Shown: positions 45,974-55,205, counted from the first letter of the stretch. The stretch: 64,000 nt of DNA from Methylocystis sp. IM3 (GCF_038070105.1 NZ_JBBPBZ010000002.1:1356501-1420500); one strand, 5' to 3'. Translations and numbers: made by a program. The notes: generated by a model from the letters alone, not told the origin.

Positions 45974-46213
45974 GTGTACCCCGTCTCTTCCTACAACAAA
46001 CTCGGCGTCCGACAGCTCTACGCGGGGTTCGCCACAGAGGAGGTCGCCGTAGCCTTTCTCCGAAACCAGCTCGTGGAGATAGCCAGAAACGAGTCGCGAT
46101 ATATTGTCGTCAGGGAGGAGGGTGGTTGGGAGCAGAAAATTTATCTCACGCAGCTTCTGCTCGGATGCGTGCAGGCGCAAGATTGGTCGGGCGCGGCGGT
46201 TCCGGCAGAGTAG
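45974..46213 (+). CDS. Hypothetical protein, 79 aa
   Basis: A 79-codon frame from GTG 45974 follows the HpnI-like gene by 54 bp. It is soluble, with an amphipathic helix (ATEEVAVAFLRNQLVEIARNE) and a beta part (RYIVVREEGGWEQKIYL). No family recognised; the start and existence are uncertain but the composition is protein-like. Confidence 0.45.
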   Translation: MYPVSSYNKLGVRQLYAGFATEEVAVAFLRNQLVEIARNESRYIVVREEGGWEQKIYLTQLLLGCVQAQDWSGAAVPAE

Positions 46214-46253
46214 GCAAGACCCCGCACTCTTCGCGCCTGGATTTCTGGTTCAG

Positions 46254-47516
46254 TCATGGGCTCTCCGCCTGCTCCTGCTGTTCGCTCACCCTGGTGGGAG
46301 GCGGATAATCCGCTAGCGGAACTGTCAGACAAACGCTCTGGGCAGGAAGGACTTCTCGCCAGTCCTTGATCAATTGCTTATAGGCCAGTCCGACCGGTCG
46401 CGGTTTCCGGTCGAGATCATAGAGGCCAAGCGGATTGACCCGCCCCCTGTCTTCCCGCAAGGCGATGTCCCAGTCAACTTGGTCGGTCAGGGAGTACCAT
46501 GTAAATCCAACGATGGGCATGCCGCTGTTGCGGACTCTCAAAACATTGGACCACTCTTTCCGTAGCCACCGAACCGCTTCATCGCCCCGCGGGCCTTGGC
46601 AGGTGTTCGTCTCTGTATGCATGACAGGCAAACGGTAGCGCTCGTAATATTGGCGCGTGATCTCGTTGTACCCAAAAATTTCGCCGGCGGCGGCGGTGAC
46701 GCCATGCTCGTCGACGCTGTGTTCGTTCCTTTCATAATAATCGTTCCCCATGATGCAGTGGCTCTTCAGGTGCTCGCTCATAAAGAATTTGTATTCTTCG
46801 TCGGTCATCCCGTTGTCGCGCAGAAAACGATACATCTCGGAATTGACGTGGTTTCCGTAATTCAAGTCCAGTGAGAGAAAGCGGCGTTCGTTCAGATATT
46901 CCGCGGGTGGAATGGCTTTCGGATTGTCCGCGTGATTATATTCCGAAGACTCGCTCTGGACGAAAATGGCGTCGGGTCTCACGGCGAGAATCGAGTGCAT
47001 TGCAAGGATGTTCGCCTTGACGATGTTTTTCAGGGACGTAACGAAGCCTTGGTCGCTGCGGAGTTGCTCGTTCCACCAGCCATAGGCGGCTGAGTAGGTC
47101 GCGCAAACGTACATCTCGTTTACGGGCGTATAAAGCTGCACCCAGGGGAACCGTTCCGCGAATGCTCTCGCATATGATGCGAAGAGATGCGGGAAATCAG
47201 GATTCTGGAAGTTGCCGATCCAGTCGGGAACGCCGAAATGGCACAGATCGGCAATTGGGATGATTTTCCTGGCTTTGAGGTCGCCGAATGTGAGGTCGGA
47301 AAACTCCCAGTCGAAACGGCCTGGACCCAGGAATACTTTATAGAGGGGGAGTCCGTATCGAAGGGTTCGCACCGCGAGGTCCTCCTGAACCAGTGCGAAA
47401 TCCTCCCGCCAGCACTCATAGTGCCTGCTAGCCGCCATCTCATCGATACGTTTTCGGCCGTTTTCTATGGTCGGGCTGCTGTTTTCTATGCCTGTGCTGA
47501 ACATGAAGCGCGCCAT
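46254..47516 (-). CDS. GH1-like family glycosidase, copy 1
   Basis: The 420-residue protein has a TIM-barrel family 1 glycoside-hydrolase look: FMFSTGIENSSPTIENGR at the N-terminus, WREDFALVQEDLAVRTLRYG, CHFGVPDWIGNFQNPDF, YTPVNEMYVCATYSAAYGWW (acid/base Glu in NEM instead of the usual NEP) and HTETN (nucleophile Glu, replacing ITENG). A late FTWYSLTDQVDW stretch is also like GH1. No signal peptide is seen, so it probably acts in the cytoplasm. A paralogue is at 60297-61568. ATG 47516 keeps the conserved start; substrate unknown. It is convergent with the glycolipid operon. Confidence 0.8.
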   Translation of the reverse strand: MARFMFSTGIENSSPTIENGRKRIDEMAASRHYECWREDFALVQEDLAVRTLRYGLPLYKVFLGPGRFDWEFSDLTFGDLKARKIIPIADLCHFGVPDWIGNFQNPDFPHLFASYARAFAERFPWVQLYTPVNEMYVCATYSAAYGWWNEQLRSDQGFVTSLKNIVKANILAMHSILAVRPDAIFVQSESSEYNHADNPKAIPPAEYLNERRFLSLDLNYGNHVNSEMYRFLRDNGMTDEEYKFFMSEHLKSHCIMGNDYYERNEHSVDEHGVTAAAGEIFGYNEITRQYYERYRLPVMHTETNTCQGPRGDEAVRWLRKEWSNVLRVRNSGMPIVGFTWYSLTDQVDWDIALREDRGRVNPLGLYDLDRKPRPVGLAYKQLIKDWREVLPAQSVCLTVPLADYPPPTRVSEQQEQAESP

Positions 47517-47735
47517 TCGCCGAACTCCGCTGCTGAAGTAGCTCAAAGGGCCGGGTATGAAACGCTTCGGGGGCGCAAAAAGTTGGTGATCGCGGGACTT
47601 TCTGTCACAGGCTCCGCCTTGCCGGTTGAGCTGCTGCCCGGTGGGCGACACTTGAGGTGAGCCCCTTGGGCCTTTGCGATCAGCGGCGAAGCGGCGATGA
47701 TCGGGGGCCCGACCAACAATCCGATCAGGACGACC

Positions 47736-48176
47736 ATGGCTACAGTACAGTTACTCGCCGATTCAGAGCTCTCCCCGGAGGCGAAAGCGGTTTTCGATGA
47801 CATTCGCGCAACACGAAAGAGCGAATTCGTCAACAATTTCTGGCGTGCGCTGGCCCACGATCCGCAGACGCTCGCTCGGACGTGGGAAAGCCTGAAGTCG
47901 ATTATGGCGCCTGGCGCGCTCGATCCCAAAGTGAAGGAGATGATCTATATCGCCGTGTCAGTCGCTCATGGGTGCCCATATTGTGTGCATTCCCACACAG
48001 CGGGCGCCCGAGCGAAGGGCATGTCGGCCGCGGAATACCACGAGTTGCTCGCCGTTATCGGCATGGCTTCCGAGACAAATCGACTTGTGACGGCGCTTGG
48101 CGTGCCGATCGACGAGGCGTTCGAGGTCGGAGAGGCTTCAGCGGAGCCGCAACCTCAACCGTCCTCCCGTTCGTAG
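47736..48176 (+). CDS. AhpD-like carboxymuconolactone-decarboxylase family protein
   Basis: The 146-residue protein has an alkylhydroperoxidase-D core: EMIYIAVSVAHGCPYCVHSHT, with the redox CPYC pair and the following His. AhpD-like proteins are peroxide-related or use the CxxC pair in thiol chemistry. ATG 47736 has CAGGA 6 nt upstream; the ATG at 47697 in frame is less likely. Single-gene unit. Confidence 0.85.
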   Translation: MATVQLLADSELSPEAKAVFDDIRATRKSEFVNNFWRALAHDPQTLARTWESLKSIMAPGALDPKVKEMIYIAVSVAHGCPYCVHSHTAGARAKGMSAAEYHELLAVIGMASETNRLVTALGVPIDEAFEVGEASAEPQPQPSSRS

Positions 48177-48236
48177 TAAGCAAAACTTTAACCGCGTGCA
48201 CTGCAATATGTTCTTTCCCAGCGGTGGAGCGTGCCC

Positions 48237-48848
48237 ATGTCCAATGAAATGCAAGTTGAGGCCGCCTTGGCCAATCTCGAAGCCGGTCGTTTCTCTTTCC
48301 GCACTGTTGACGCCATCAAAAGTCACATCGAGAAAATGGAGCGCGAACTGGCGGTCGTTCGGGAGCTGCATGGCGACGCCATTCGTGAGCTCAAACGGCA
48401 GGAATACGCGGTCTGGCGGCTCGAATCTGAGCTGACGAGATCGAACGCCCGCGTCTATGCGCTGATCAGGGCCAATGTGTTGTCGGAGGCGACATGCAGC
48501 CAGGCAAGGGCATTGGCGTCCGAGGCGAAGGCATATGGCCAAGCTGGCGTGAGCAAGGCCGCTGAACTTCTCGCCCTGCTGGCGAAAAAGTTTAGCGACC
48601 CCGAACTCCGGCGCCATTTGGGCGAACTGGGCGAGGCGGCTTTCGCGCAAGCCGGGATGGGCTTCCGCGTTTTGGAGGGCAAGGCCCGCTCGCGGCTTGC
48701 GCAGATCGAGCTTGACCGGGTCCGTAAAGATCTCGAAGAATATCTCGAGGCGGCCAAGGGTCGCGCTGTGTCTTCGGCCCATTGGGCGAGCGCCCAGCTT
48801 CGCTCGGCGGGCGCAAAATTGAAGACGCGGTCGCAGGACGCCGCCTGA
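48237..48848 (+). CDS. Coiled-coil hypothetical protein
   Basis: The 203-residue soluble protein is mostly helical with heptad-like stretches: VDAIKSHIEKMERELAVVREL, and RLAQIELDRVRKDLEEYLEAAK. GGTGGAGCG precedes the ATG 48237 (GTG 48231 is also in frame). The composition and codon use match a real gene. No catalytic motif or family seen; a scaffold or filament-like role is possible. Confidence 0.6.
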   Translation: MSNEMQVEAALANLEAGRFSFRTVDAIKSHIEKMERELAVVRELHGDAIRELKRQEYAVWRLESELTRSNARVYALIRANVLSEATCSQARALASEAKAYGQAGVSKAAELLALLAKKFSDPELRRHLGELGEAAFAQAGMGFRVLEGKARSRLAQIELDRVRKDLEEYLEAAKGRAVSSAHWASAQLRSAGAKLKTRSQDAA

Positions 48849-48966
48849 GATTATCGCCAGGGAGCCGGCGGCTGCGGCAGAAAGTGACGCCGACCGCGGC
48901 CGGCCCCTGGCGATTTTCCGGATTGCTCGGTTTCAGGCGACGAGCCAGGGCGCCGGTCGGCGGCGG

Positions 48967-49275
48967 TTAATCCCTGTAGTCTCTGTCTTCTCGGCCGGAG
49001 TTACGGTCGCGATCAAGATCCCGGTCCCGATCCCACGATCGTTCGCCGCGTCCCCACCCATAGTGGTTGCCGCGCTCCCATCCATAATGCCGCCCGCGGT
49101 CATGGCGGTAACTCCAGTCCCTGTCTCGACTCCAATCCCGATCCCGGTCCATATCGCGCATGCTGTAATCGCGATCTCGGTCCCGCCAGCCGCCGTGTTC
49201 ATGCGCCGGCGCTGCGCTCGGAAGCATGAAGACGCCGCCGAGCAGCGCCGCGCAAAGGGAAAGTTTACGAAGCAT
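48967..49275 (-). CDS. Exported Arg/Asp-rich repeat protein
   Basis: The 102-residue precursor has a clean signal peptide (residues 1-24, ending APA-H) and a mature part made of degenerate R-D and D-R-D units (DRDRDWSRDRDWS, then YGWERGNHYGWGRGE, then DRDRDLDRDR), with no cysteine and alternating opposite charges. GGGAGGAG lies 5 nt before ATG 49275. The low-complexity repeat could bind ions or interact with surface polymer; no family is assigned. Confidence 0.7.
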   Translation of the reverse strand: MLRKLSLCAALLGGVFMLPSAAPAHEHGGWRDRDRDYSMRDMDRDRDWSRDRDWSYRHDRGRHYGWERGNHYGWGRGERSWDRDRDLDRDRNSGREDRDYRD

Positions 49276-49401
49276 CGAGGCTCCTCCCTAGCTGATTAAG
49301 GCCAGTCCCGCCGCGCGGAACTGCGTCTTGGACCAAATAGGGGCCATGGTGGTTTTGCGAGCTGTGCGGCGCGGCCTTTCTCGGCGCCCGGGGGCGCAGA
49401 A

Positions 49402-49524
49402 TCAGCCAGGGTCGGAGAGCCATTCGCGGGTTTGCGGGCTTTGCTCGAGAGCGCCCCACGAGACGCCGGCGGCGAGGCCAGTCAAAACAATCAGGATGAT
49501 GCGAATGCGGCGAAGAACGGCCAT
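49402..49524 (-). CDS. Small single-helix membrane protein, 40 aa
   Basis: A 40-residue frame with a basic start (MAVLRRIRI) and one hydrophobic helix (ILIVLTGLAAGVSWGAL), ending in polar residues. AAGGGGCG lies upstream of the ATG at 49524. Small single-pass proteins of this kind are common but no family is recognised. Confidence 0.4.
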   Translation of the reverse strand: MAVLRRIRIILIVLTGLAAGVSWGALEQSPQTREWLSDPG

Positions 49525-49567
49525 GGCCGCGCCCCTTTTTTTCAGATTGCCTGGTTGATCAGGAGAT

Positions 49568-49608
49568 GGTCTCGCGCAGAGGCGTCGGCAAGCGCCGCCC
49601 GCGAGACC
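49568..49608. repeat. 9-bp perfect inverted repeat with 23-nt interior
   Basis: GGTCTCGCG (49568-49576) and CGCGAGACC (49600-49608) are exact reverse complements. The interior also has short GC pairings. It lies in the otherwise featureless 323-bp gap between the small membrane protein and the H-NS-like gene. Confidence 0.5.
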
Positions 49609-49617
49609 GGACCGAGG

Positions 49618-49646
49618 GCTGCAAGGGGGCAAGCGCTGCAAGGGGG
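49618..49646 (+). repeat. Short direct repeat pair
   Basis: GCTGCAAGGGGG occurs twice, at 49618-49629 and 49635-49646 (period 17 bp), in the same gene-free gap. The remaining sequence of the gap to 49847 holds no gene. Confidence 0.5.
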
Positions 49647-49847
49647 AAAGACGGGCGGCCGCCCATTTCGGGCCGCGGGCCTTGGGCTCAGGGCGCACCG
49701 GCGAACTTCATGGCGCCGCGGCGTTGCGCGGGCGGCGCCGCAAGCCGAAAACCACCGGGATATGCGTCTCGACCGGCGGAAAAACTTGATTTCCCGGCGG
49801 CCTCGAATAGGAAGGGTTCAATAGCCACCGATAGAAAAGTTGTGAAG

Positions 49848-50213
49848 ATGAGTGATGAGTTCGCGAGCCTGTCCGACCTTGAGATTCTGTCCCTGATCCA
49901 TCGCGCCAATGAGGAGCTCGAGCGGCGCAGGGAGGCGCACAGGGAAAATCTGCGGGCGGACATCGAGCAGAAACTGAAGAACGCGGGTCTCGACCTTGTC
50001 GACCTCTTCCCTGAAATCGACGGCAAGCCGGTGAAGGAGAAGAAGCCCGCCGAGCGGTCGGGAAAGGCTGTCGCCGCCAAATACAGGAACGCCGTCAGCG
50101 GCGAGACCTGGTCGGGCCGCGGCGCGCATCCGCCGCAATGGGTGAAGTCGGTCCTGATCGAGCGCGGCTGGACCATCGAGGACTTCAAGGGTTCCGACGA
50201 ATTTACCGCCTGA
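49848..50213 (+). CDS. H-NS family histone-like DNA-binding protein
   Basis: The 121-residue protein has an N-terminal coiled-coil oligomerisation part (LEILSLIHRANEELERRREAH) and the C-terminal H-NS DNA-binding box KYRNAVSGETWSGRGAHPP followed by W. H-NS-like proteins compact DNA and silence AT-rich acquired genes. ATG 49848 has a modest GTTGTGAAG upstream. Single gene. Its presence beside AT-richer islands in this window is suggestive only. Confidence 0.85.
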   Translation: MSDEFASLSDLEILSLIHRANEELERRREAHRENLRADIEQKLKNAGLDLVDLFPEIDGKPVKEKKPAERSGKAVAAKYRNAVSGETWSGRGAHPPQWVKSVLIERGWTIEDFKGSDEFTA

Positions 50214-50322
50214 GCCGCGCCTGGGGGGCGCGAGGCAGGGCGCCCTCGTCCCTGTCGGCCGCCGCATGCCCAGCGCAGGGCGGCCTCTCCGTCAGTCTTT
50301 TTCTCCGTCCTGCGAAGGGCCG

Positions 50323-51942
50323 ATGATCCGTATCGAAAACATCAGCAAACAGAATGGCTCCCAAATTCTCTTCATCGAGGCCTCGGCGACGCTTCTGAAA
50401 GGCGAAAAAGCCGGACTCGTCGGTCCCAACGGAGCTGGCAAAACCACTCTCTTCCGCATGATGACGGGGCAGGAGCTTCCCGACGAGGGGCAGGTCTCGG
50501 CCGAGCGGGGCTTCACGATCGGCTATTTCAGCCAGGATGTCGGCGAAATGGCGGGCCGCAGCGTCGTGACCGAGGCCATGGACGGCGCCGGACCCGTAAG
50601 CGAGGTCGCGGCCGAGCTGAAGGCGCTCGAGGCGGCGATGGCCGATCCCGACCAGGCCGACGACATGGACGAGATCATCGCGCGCTATGGCGAAGTCCAG
50701 GCGCGCTTCGAGGAGCTCGACGGCTATGCGTTGGAGGGCCGCGCGCGGGAGGTGCTCGCCGGCCTGAACTTCACGCAGGAGATGATGGACGGCGACGTCG
50801 GCGCGCTCTCCGGGGGCTGGAAGATGCGCGTGGCGCTCGCCCGAATCCTGCTGATGCGCCCGGACGCCATGCTGCTCGACGAGCCGAGCAACCATCTCGA
50901 CATTGAAAGCCTCATCTGGCTCGAGGAATTTCTGAAAGGATACGAGGGCGCGCTGCTCATGACGTCGCACGATCGCGAATTCATGAACCGCATCGTCAAC
51001 AAGATCGTGGAGATCGACGGCGGCGCGCTCACGACCTATTCGGGAGACTACGAGTTCTACGAGCAGCAACGCGCCCTTGCCAACAAGCAGCAGCAGGCGC
51101 AGTTCGAGCGCCAGCAGGCGATGCTGGCCAAGGAGATCAAGTTCATCGAGCGCTTCAAGGCCCGCGCGTCTCATGCGGCGCAGGTTCAGAGCCGCGTGAA
51201 GAAACTCGAGAAGATCGAGAAGGTGGAGCCGCCCCGGCGCCGGCAGACGATCCTCTTCGATTTCCCGCCAGCGCCGCGCTCGGGGGAGGACGTGGCCACT
51301 CTCAAGAACGTCCACAAGGGCTATGGCGCGCGCCGCATCTACGAGGGCCTCGACTTCGCCGTGCGGCGCCGCGAGCGCTGGTGCGTCATGGGCGTCAATG
51401 GCGCTGGCAAATCGACGCTGCTGAGACTGATTGCGGGCGCCGCGCGGCCGGATGCTGGCGACGTGACCATCGGCGCCAGCGTGAAGATGGGCTATTTCGC
51501 GCAGCACGCCATGGAGTTGCTCGATGGCGAGCGCACTGTCTTCGAGACGCTCGAGGACGCGTTTCCGCAAGCCGGGCAGGGGTCGCTGCGCACGCTCGCG
51601 GGCTGCTTCGGCTTCTCCGGCGACGATTCGGAGAAGAAGTGCCGCGTGCTCTCGGGCGGCGAGAAGGCGCGGCTCGTCATGGCGAAGATGCTCTACGACC
51701 CGCCGAATTTCCTTGTCCTCGACGAACCGACGAACCATCTCGATCTTGCGACGAAGGAGATGCTGATCACCGCGCTCGCGGGCTACGAAGGGGCCATGCT
51801 CTTCGTCTCGCACGACCGGCGCTTTCTCGCGGCGCTCTCCAACCGCGTTCTCGAGCTGACGCCCGAGGGGCTGCATAAATATGAAGGCGGCTACACCGAA
51901 TATGTGGCCCGCACGGGACAGGAGGCGCCCGGACTGCATTGA
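50323..51942 (+). CDS. ABC-F family ATPase
   Basis: The 539-residue soluble protein has two ABC domains: Walker A GPNGAGKTT and GVNGAGKST, signatures LSGGW and LSGGE, Walker B LLDEPSNHLD and LDEPTNHLD, with a charged linker (ALANKQQQAQFERQQAML) between them. The LSGGW form with Trp is unusual relative to LSGGQ. Without membrane parts, ABC-F proteins act on ribosomes, in translation-factor or antibiotic-protection roles. ATG 50323 preferred for homology at IRIENISK. Confidence 0.92.
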   Translation: MIRIENISKQNGSQILFIEASATLLKGEKAGLVGPNGAGKTTLFRMMTGQELPDEGQVSAERGFTIGYFSQDVGEMAGRSVVTEAMDGAGPVSEVAAELKALEAAMADPDQADDMDEIIARYGEVQARFEELDGYALEGRAREVLAGLNFTQEMMDGDVGALSGGWKMRVALARILLMRPDAMLLDEPSNHLDIESLIWLEEFLKGYEGALLMTSHDREFMNRIVNKIVEIDGGALTTYSGDYEFYEQQRALANKQQQAQFERQQAMLAKEIKFIERFKARASHAAQVQSRVKKLEKIEKVEPPRRRQTILFDFPPAPRSGEDVATLKNVHKGYGARRIYEGLDFAVRRRERWCVMGVNGAGKSTLLRLIAGAARPDAGDVTIGASVKMGYFAQHAMELLDGERTVFETLEDAFPQAGQGSLRTLAGCFGFSGDDSEKKCRVLSGGEKARLVMAKMLYDPPNFLVLDEPTNHLDLATKEMLITALAGYEGAMLFVSHDRRFLAALSNRVLELTPEGLHKYEGGYTEYVARTGQEAPGLH

Positions 51943-51985
51943 CGTCCTCGGGCCTCCTTTCGCTGCGCGCGTCGCCCGGCTGGCG

Positions 51986-52558
51986 TCAGGCGAAGAGGTC
52001 TCCGGCCTTGCCGCCTTCATGCAGCACGAGCCGGGGACGGCGGGCAGGGAGCTTCAACGACGTTTCCCCCGACCCCAGGACGCGCAAGGACTGAATCTGC
52101 AAGGGGCCAACCGGCATGCGTCCGAGCCAGTCCGGCTCATTGGCCAGGGCGAACGAGCCCAGCACAAGGGAATGCGTTCTGCCGAAGTGGCGCAGCGGCA
52201 GAAGCAAAATCTCCAGATCGAGCCGCGGCCTGTCGCCGGCGCCGTTGCGGGCGCCGATGACGACAGGGCGCGCTTCATCCGTCACGGCGGAGAGCGTCGA
52301 GGCAATGGCCGCGCGGTTGCGCTCATCCCAGAGTTCCTGAAAGGACCGTTCCTTCTGCTCGTCGAGCCACAATGCGTTGATGCGCGTGCCGCACATTTTC
52401 AATGGAAACCGGCCTGAGCAGTCGATCTGAAGAATGAACACATTGGCGAGCAGACGACGGATCGCGCCGAATTCTATGTCATTGCGCTCCGGCGCGAGAC
52501 GGGCGCCTTTCAGGCTACGCCAATAATCGTGGAGTTCTTTCGAGACCTGCTGCTTCAT
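51986..52558 (-). CDS. PAS-domain protein, PAS_5 (DUF1457) type
   Basis: The 190-residue protein has LHDYWRSLKGARLAPERNDI followed by FGAIRRLLANVFILQID, the typical start of the PAS_5/DUF1457 family, and a PAS-like continuation to about residue 150. It has no output domain, so it may act as a stand-alone sensor or binding partner. ATG 52558 has GCAGGAGCAGG upstream. Convergent with the ABC-F gene. Confidence 0.8.
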   Translation of the reverse strand: MKQQVSKELHDYWRSLKGARLAPERNDIEFGAIRRLLANVFILQIDCSGRFPLKMCGTRINALWLDEQKERSFQELWDERNRAAIASTLSAVTDEARPVVIGARNGAGDRPRLDLEILLLPLRHFGRTHSLVLGSFALANEPDWLGRMPVGPLQIQSLRVLGSGETSLKLPARRPRLVLHEGGKAGDLFA

Positions 52559-52809
52559 ATCCTGCTCCTGCCCGAGCAATTCGCCGCTTTTCCCATCCTG
52601 CGGATGAAGCTGCGGCGTGGTTATCGAGGACTTACCCCCTGGCCCGAATTGTTAGCGCGGCAGCTCTCACCAGACCTTTAGCCGGACAAGTAAAATTGTC
52701 GGCAATGCGCCCTAGGGCGCGCTCGGGCATCGAGAAATGGCCAAGGTATAGATACAACCCATGCGAGAAGTCGCGGGTGAAGAAAGTTAACGCCCTGCAA
52801 AAGGCCCGT

Positions 52810-54717
52810 TTATTGCTCGATGACGCGCTTTTTTGCCTTGCGGCCGGGCGCGGCGGCGACGGCGAACGGCCGTTGGGGTTCGGGCGCCGTCTCGCTCGAT
52901 TCCTGTCGCCAGAGGCACGCATAGACGCCGTTTCGCGCCAGTAGCTCGGCATGCGTTCCCCGCTCGACGATGCGGCCGGCGTCCATCACGAAAACGCGGT
53001 CGCAATCCACCACGGAGTTCAGCCGGTGCGTGACGAGAAGGATGGTGCGACGCCGTTTCAGCCGGTGCAGCGTGCCCACGAGCATCATCTCATTTTGCGG
53101 GTCGAGTGCGCTCGTCGGCTCGTCGAGCGCGAGGAACGGGGCTTCGCTCAACAGGGCTCTGGCGATGGCGAGCCTCTGACGCTGGCCGCCGGAAAGATTG
53201 GCGCCGCCTTCGCTGAGGATGGCGTCATAGCCCTGGGGCATGGCGTCGATGAACGCCGCCGCGCCCGCGAGCGCCGCGGCGCGTTCGATGTCGCCGCGGC
53301 TGGCTGCGGGCCGGCCATAGGCGATGTTTTCGGCGACGCTTGCCGGCAGCATGAGATTTTCCTGCGTCACGAAAGCGAAATGCGCGCGCAGGTCGGCAAG
53401 CTTCACGTCGCGGATGTCTTGCCCGTCGAGGCGTAGCGCGCCTCCCAACGGATCGTGGAAACGCAGCATCAGCTTCAGGAGCGAACTCTTGCCCGTGCCG
53501 CTCGGTCCGACGAAGGCGGCCATCTCGCCCGGCGCGATGGTCGCGGTGACGTCGTCGAGGACGACGCGGCCCGGCAGATAGCCGAAGGTGACGTGGTCGA
53601 GCGTGAGAAGCCGCGGCTTGGGCGGCAGCGGCGCCGCGTCCGGCCTGTCCCGGATCGCCTCCGGCGTGTCCAGCACGAAGAAGACGCGACGCGCGGCCGC
53701 TTCGAACGTGCGCACCTTGGAGAAGAACTCGGCGAGCCATTTCAGCGGGTCCCACAGCTTGCGCAGGTAATCCATGAAGATCATCAGCGCGCCGACGGTC
53801 ATGCCGCCGGCGACGGGCGCAAGAAACTGGTCGCGGTAGACGAGCCAGCCGCCATAGCCGAGGATGATGGCGCTGCCGAGCGACAGGATGAGGTCGCGCG
53901 CCAGCGGATAAAGCTGTTCCTGCCAATTGAGCCGCAGCAGCGCCTTCACGCTGCGCGCGACGGCCTGCTCGAAGCGCTCGAATTCGGATGGCTCGCGCCG
54001 GAAAGCCTGCGCCAGCGGCACGCGCGTGATCGCTTGCTGGATGTGCGCGGTGAGGTCCGCGTCCACCTGCTTCGACTCAAGCGCACGCTTGTGAATTTTC
54101 ATGCCGAAGCGCCAGTTGCTCCACAGGATGAGCGGCGCGACCGAGTAGGCCGCGAAAGTGAGCGGCGGGCTGCGCGAGAGAAGTATCGTCGTCATCACGG
54201 TCAGCGTGACGGCGGCGACCGAGGTGCCGATGATGATGTCGACGATGCCCCAGGGGCCAAAGGCGTCGGTCGTGAGCCGGTAGATGGAGTCGCCCTGCGG
54301 GCGCGTCTGATGGTAGCCGAGATCGAGCCGTTGCAGCTTGCCGAAAAGATCGGCGCGAACCCGCGTCGTTCCCCAGTAGTTGAGATAATAATTGATCATC
54401 ATTCGGCCCATCCAGGCCGAATAGCCGACGACCTGTAGCGCCAGGCCGATGACGACGAGGCCGAAGAGCTGGCCGATCCTGTCCTTCGGCAGAACGGCCA
54501 GAAAGTAGCCGTGCAGCCAGCCGCGTTTCGGGTCTTCGGCGAGCACCGTGTCGACGAGGATCGCGAGCGGCCAGGCTTCCAGCAGGCCGACGCCAACCGA
54601 GACGCCGATGAGCGCCACGAGCGTCGCGATCCAGGGCCAATCAGGAGCGAAATAGGCGAAAGCTCTTCTGTACGCCCCGAGCTTGGTCGTCTGGCGCGGC
54701 GCGTCGGTGGGGCTCAT
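52810..54717 (-). CDS. ABC exporter, MsbA-like half-transporter
   Basis: The 635-residue protein has six predicted helices (to about residue 330), then an ABC domain: Walker A GPSGTGKSS, signature LSGGQ, Walker B FLALDEPTSALD and switch LVTHR. Homodimers of such proteins export lipids, peptides or drugs. No linked biosynthetic cluster tells the substrate. The C-terminal tail is basic and Ala-rich. Confidence 0.9.
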   Translation of the reverse strand: MSPTDAPRQTTKLGAYRRAFAYFAPDWPWIATLVALIGVSVGVGLLEAWPLAILVDTVLAEDPKRGWLHGYFLAVLPKDRIGQLFGLVVIGLALQVVGYSAWMGRMMINYYLNYWGTTRVRADLFGKLQRLDLGYHQTRPQGDSIYRLTTDAFGPWGIVDIIIGTSVAAVTLTVMTTILLSRSPPLTFAAYSVAPLILWSNWRFGMKIHKRALESKQVDADLTAHIQQAITRVPLAQAFRREPSEFERFEQAVARSVKALLRLNWQEQLYPLARDLILSLGSAIILGYGGWLVYRDQFLAPVAGGMTVGALMIFMDYLRKLWDPLKWLAEFFSKVRTFEAAARRVFFVLDTPEAIRDRPDAAPLPPKPRLLTLDHVTFGYLPGRVVLDDVTATIAPGEMAAFVGPSGTGKSSLLKLMLRFHDPLGGALRLDGQDIRDVKLADLRAHFAFVTQENLMLPASVAENIAYGRPAASRGDIERAAALAGAAAFIDAMPQGYDAILSEGGANLSGGQRQRLAIARALLSEAPFLALDEPTSALDPQNEMMLVGTLHRLKRRRTILLVTHRLNSVVDCDRVFVMDAGRIVERGTHAELLARNGVYACLWRQESSETAPEPQRPFAVAAAPGRKAKKRVIEQ

Positions 54718-55205
54718 GGCGCCTTAACGCGCGACATCGGCAAAAGGTCGCGGGCCGCGCCGTCCGCGGCGGCCGTTTTCCCTGTCCGCCCGACAGGAAA
54801 TGATGAAGGTAGGACATAGCGCCCGGCCCAAGCGGCAAATCGTCGCTCACGCGCCTGCGCTTCCGTCGCTTTCCGACGCCGGCGCGAGGGTCTGCTTTTT
54901 CTCCAAGCCTATGTTTTTCTTGAAAGTGTAGATTTGGGTGCCTCTAGGTGTTCGTACGTACTTCCCATGCTCTGCGCGCAAACGATCTAGGGCTGATCGC
55001 CTCGATGGTCTGGCGACGGATGACCGGCGTTTCAGAGGCTGGAACGCCGGCGTCCGAGCACCCAGGCGAAAGGCCGCTCGGCACGGACAATGGCGCTGGC
55101 CGGCAGGCGGCCCTCGGGGCCCGGAACATGCGCTCGGGCGTTCGTTTCGGCAGGGGCCCGCAAGGTTCCCGAGAACTCCAGCGCGATGTCGAATGGGAGG
55201 TTACT
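54718..55205. other. Intergenic region before the stress-gene row
   Basis: No gene is supported in these 488 bp. A frame continuous with the KGG gene extends upstream to 54948 but its residues are untypical and there is a good start at 55206. GTTCGTACGTA (54950-54960) recurs at 17516, and a candidate EcfG-type promoter lies at 55123-55146. Confidence 0.4.
55123..55146 (+). promoter_or_regulatory. Candidate EcfG-type (general stress) promoter
   Basis: GGAAC (55123-55127) and CGTT (55143-55146) are spaced 15 nt, close to the GGAAC-N16/17-CGTT pattern of alphaproteobacterial EcfG promoters, and lie 60-80 bp before the first KGG gene. The spacing is one short, so confidence is low. Confidence 0.35.

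Noticed and set aside
54948..55205. An N-terminal extension of the first KGG gene
   Set aside because: Residues are untypical of the family and a strong ribosome-binding site marks the start at 55206.
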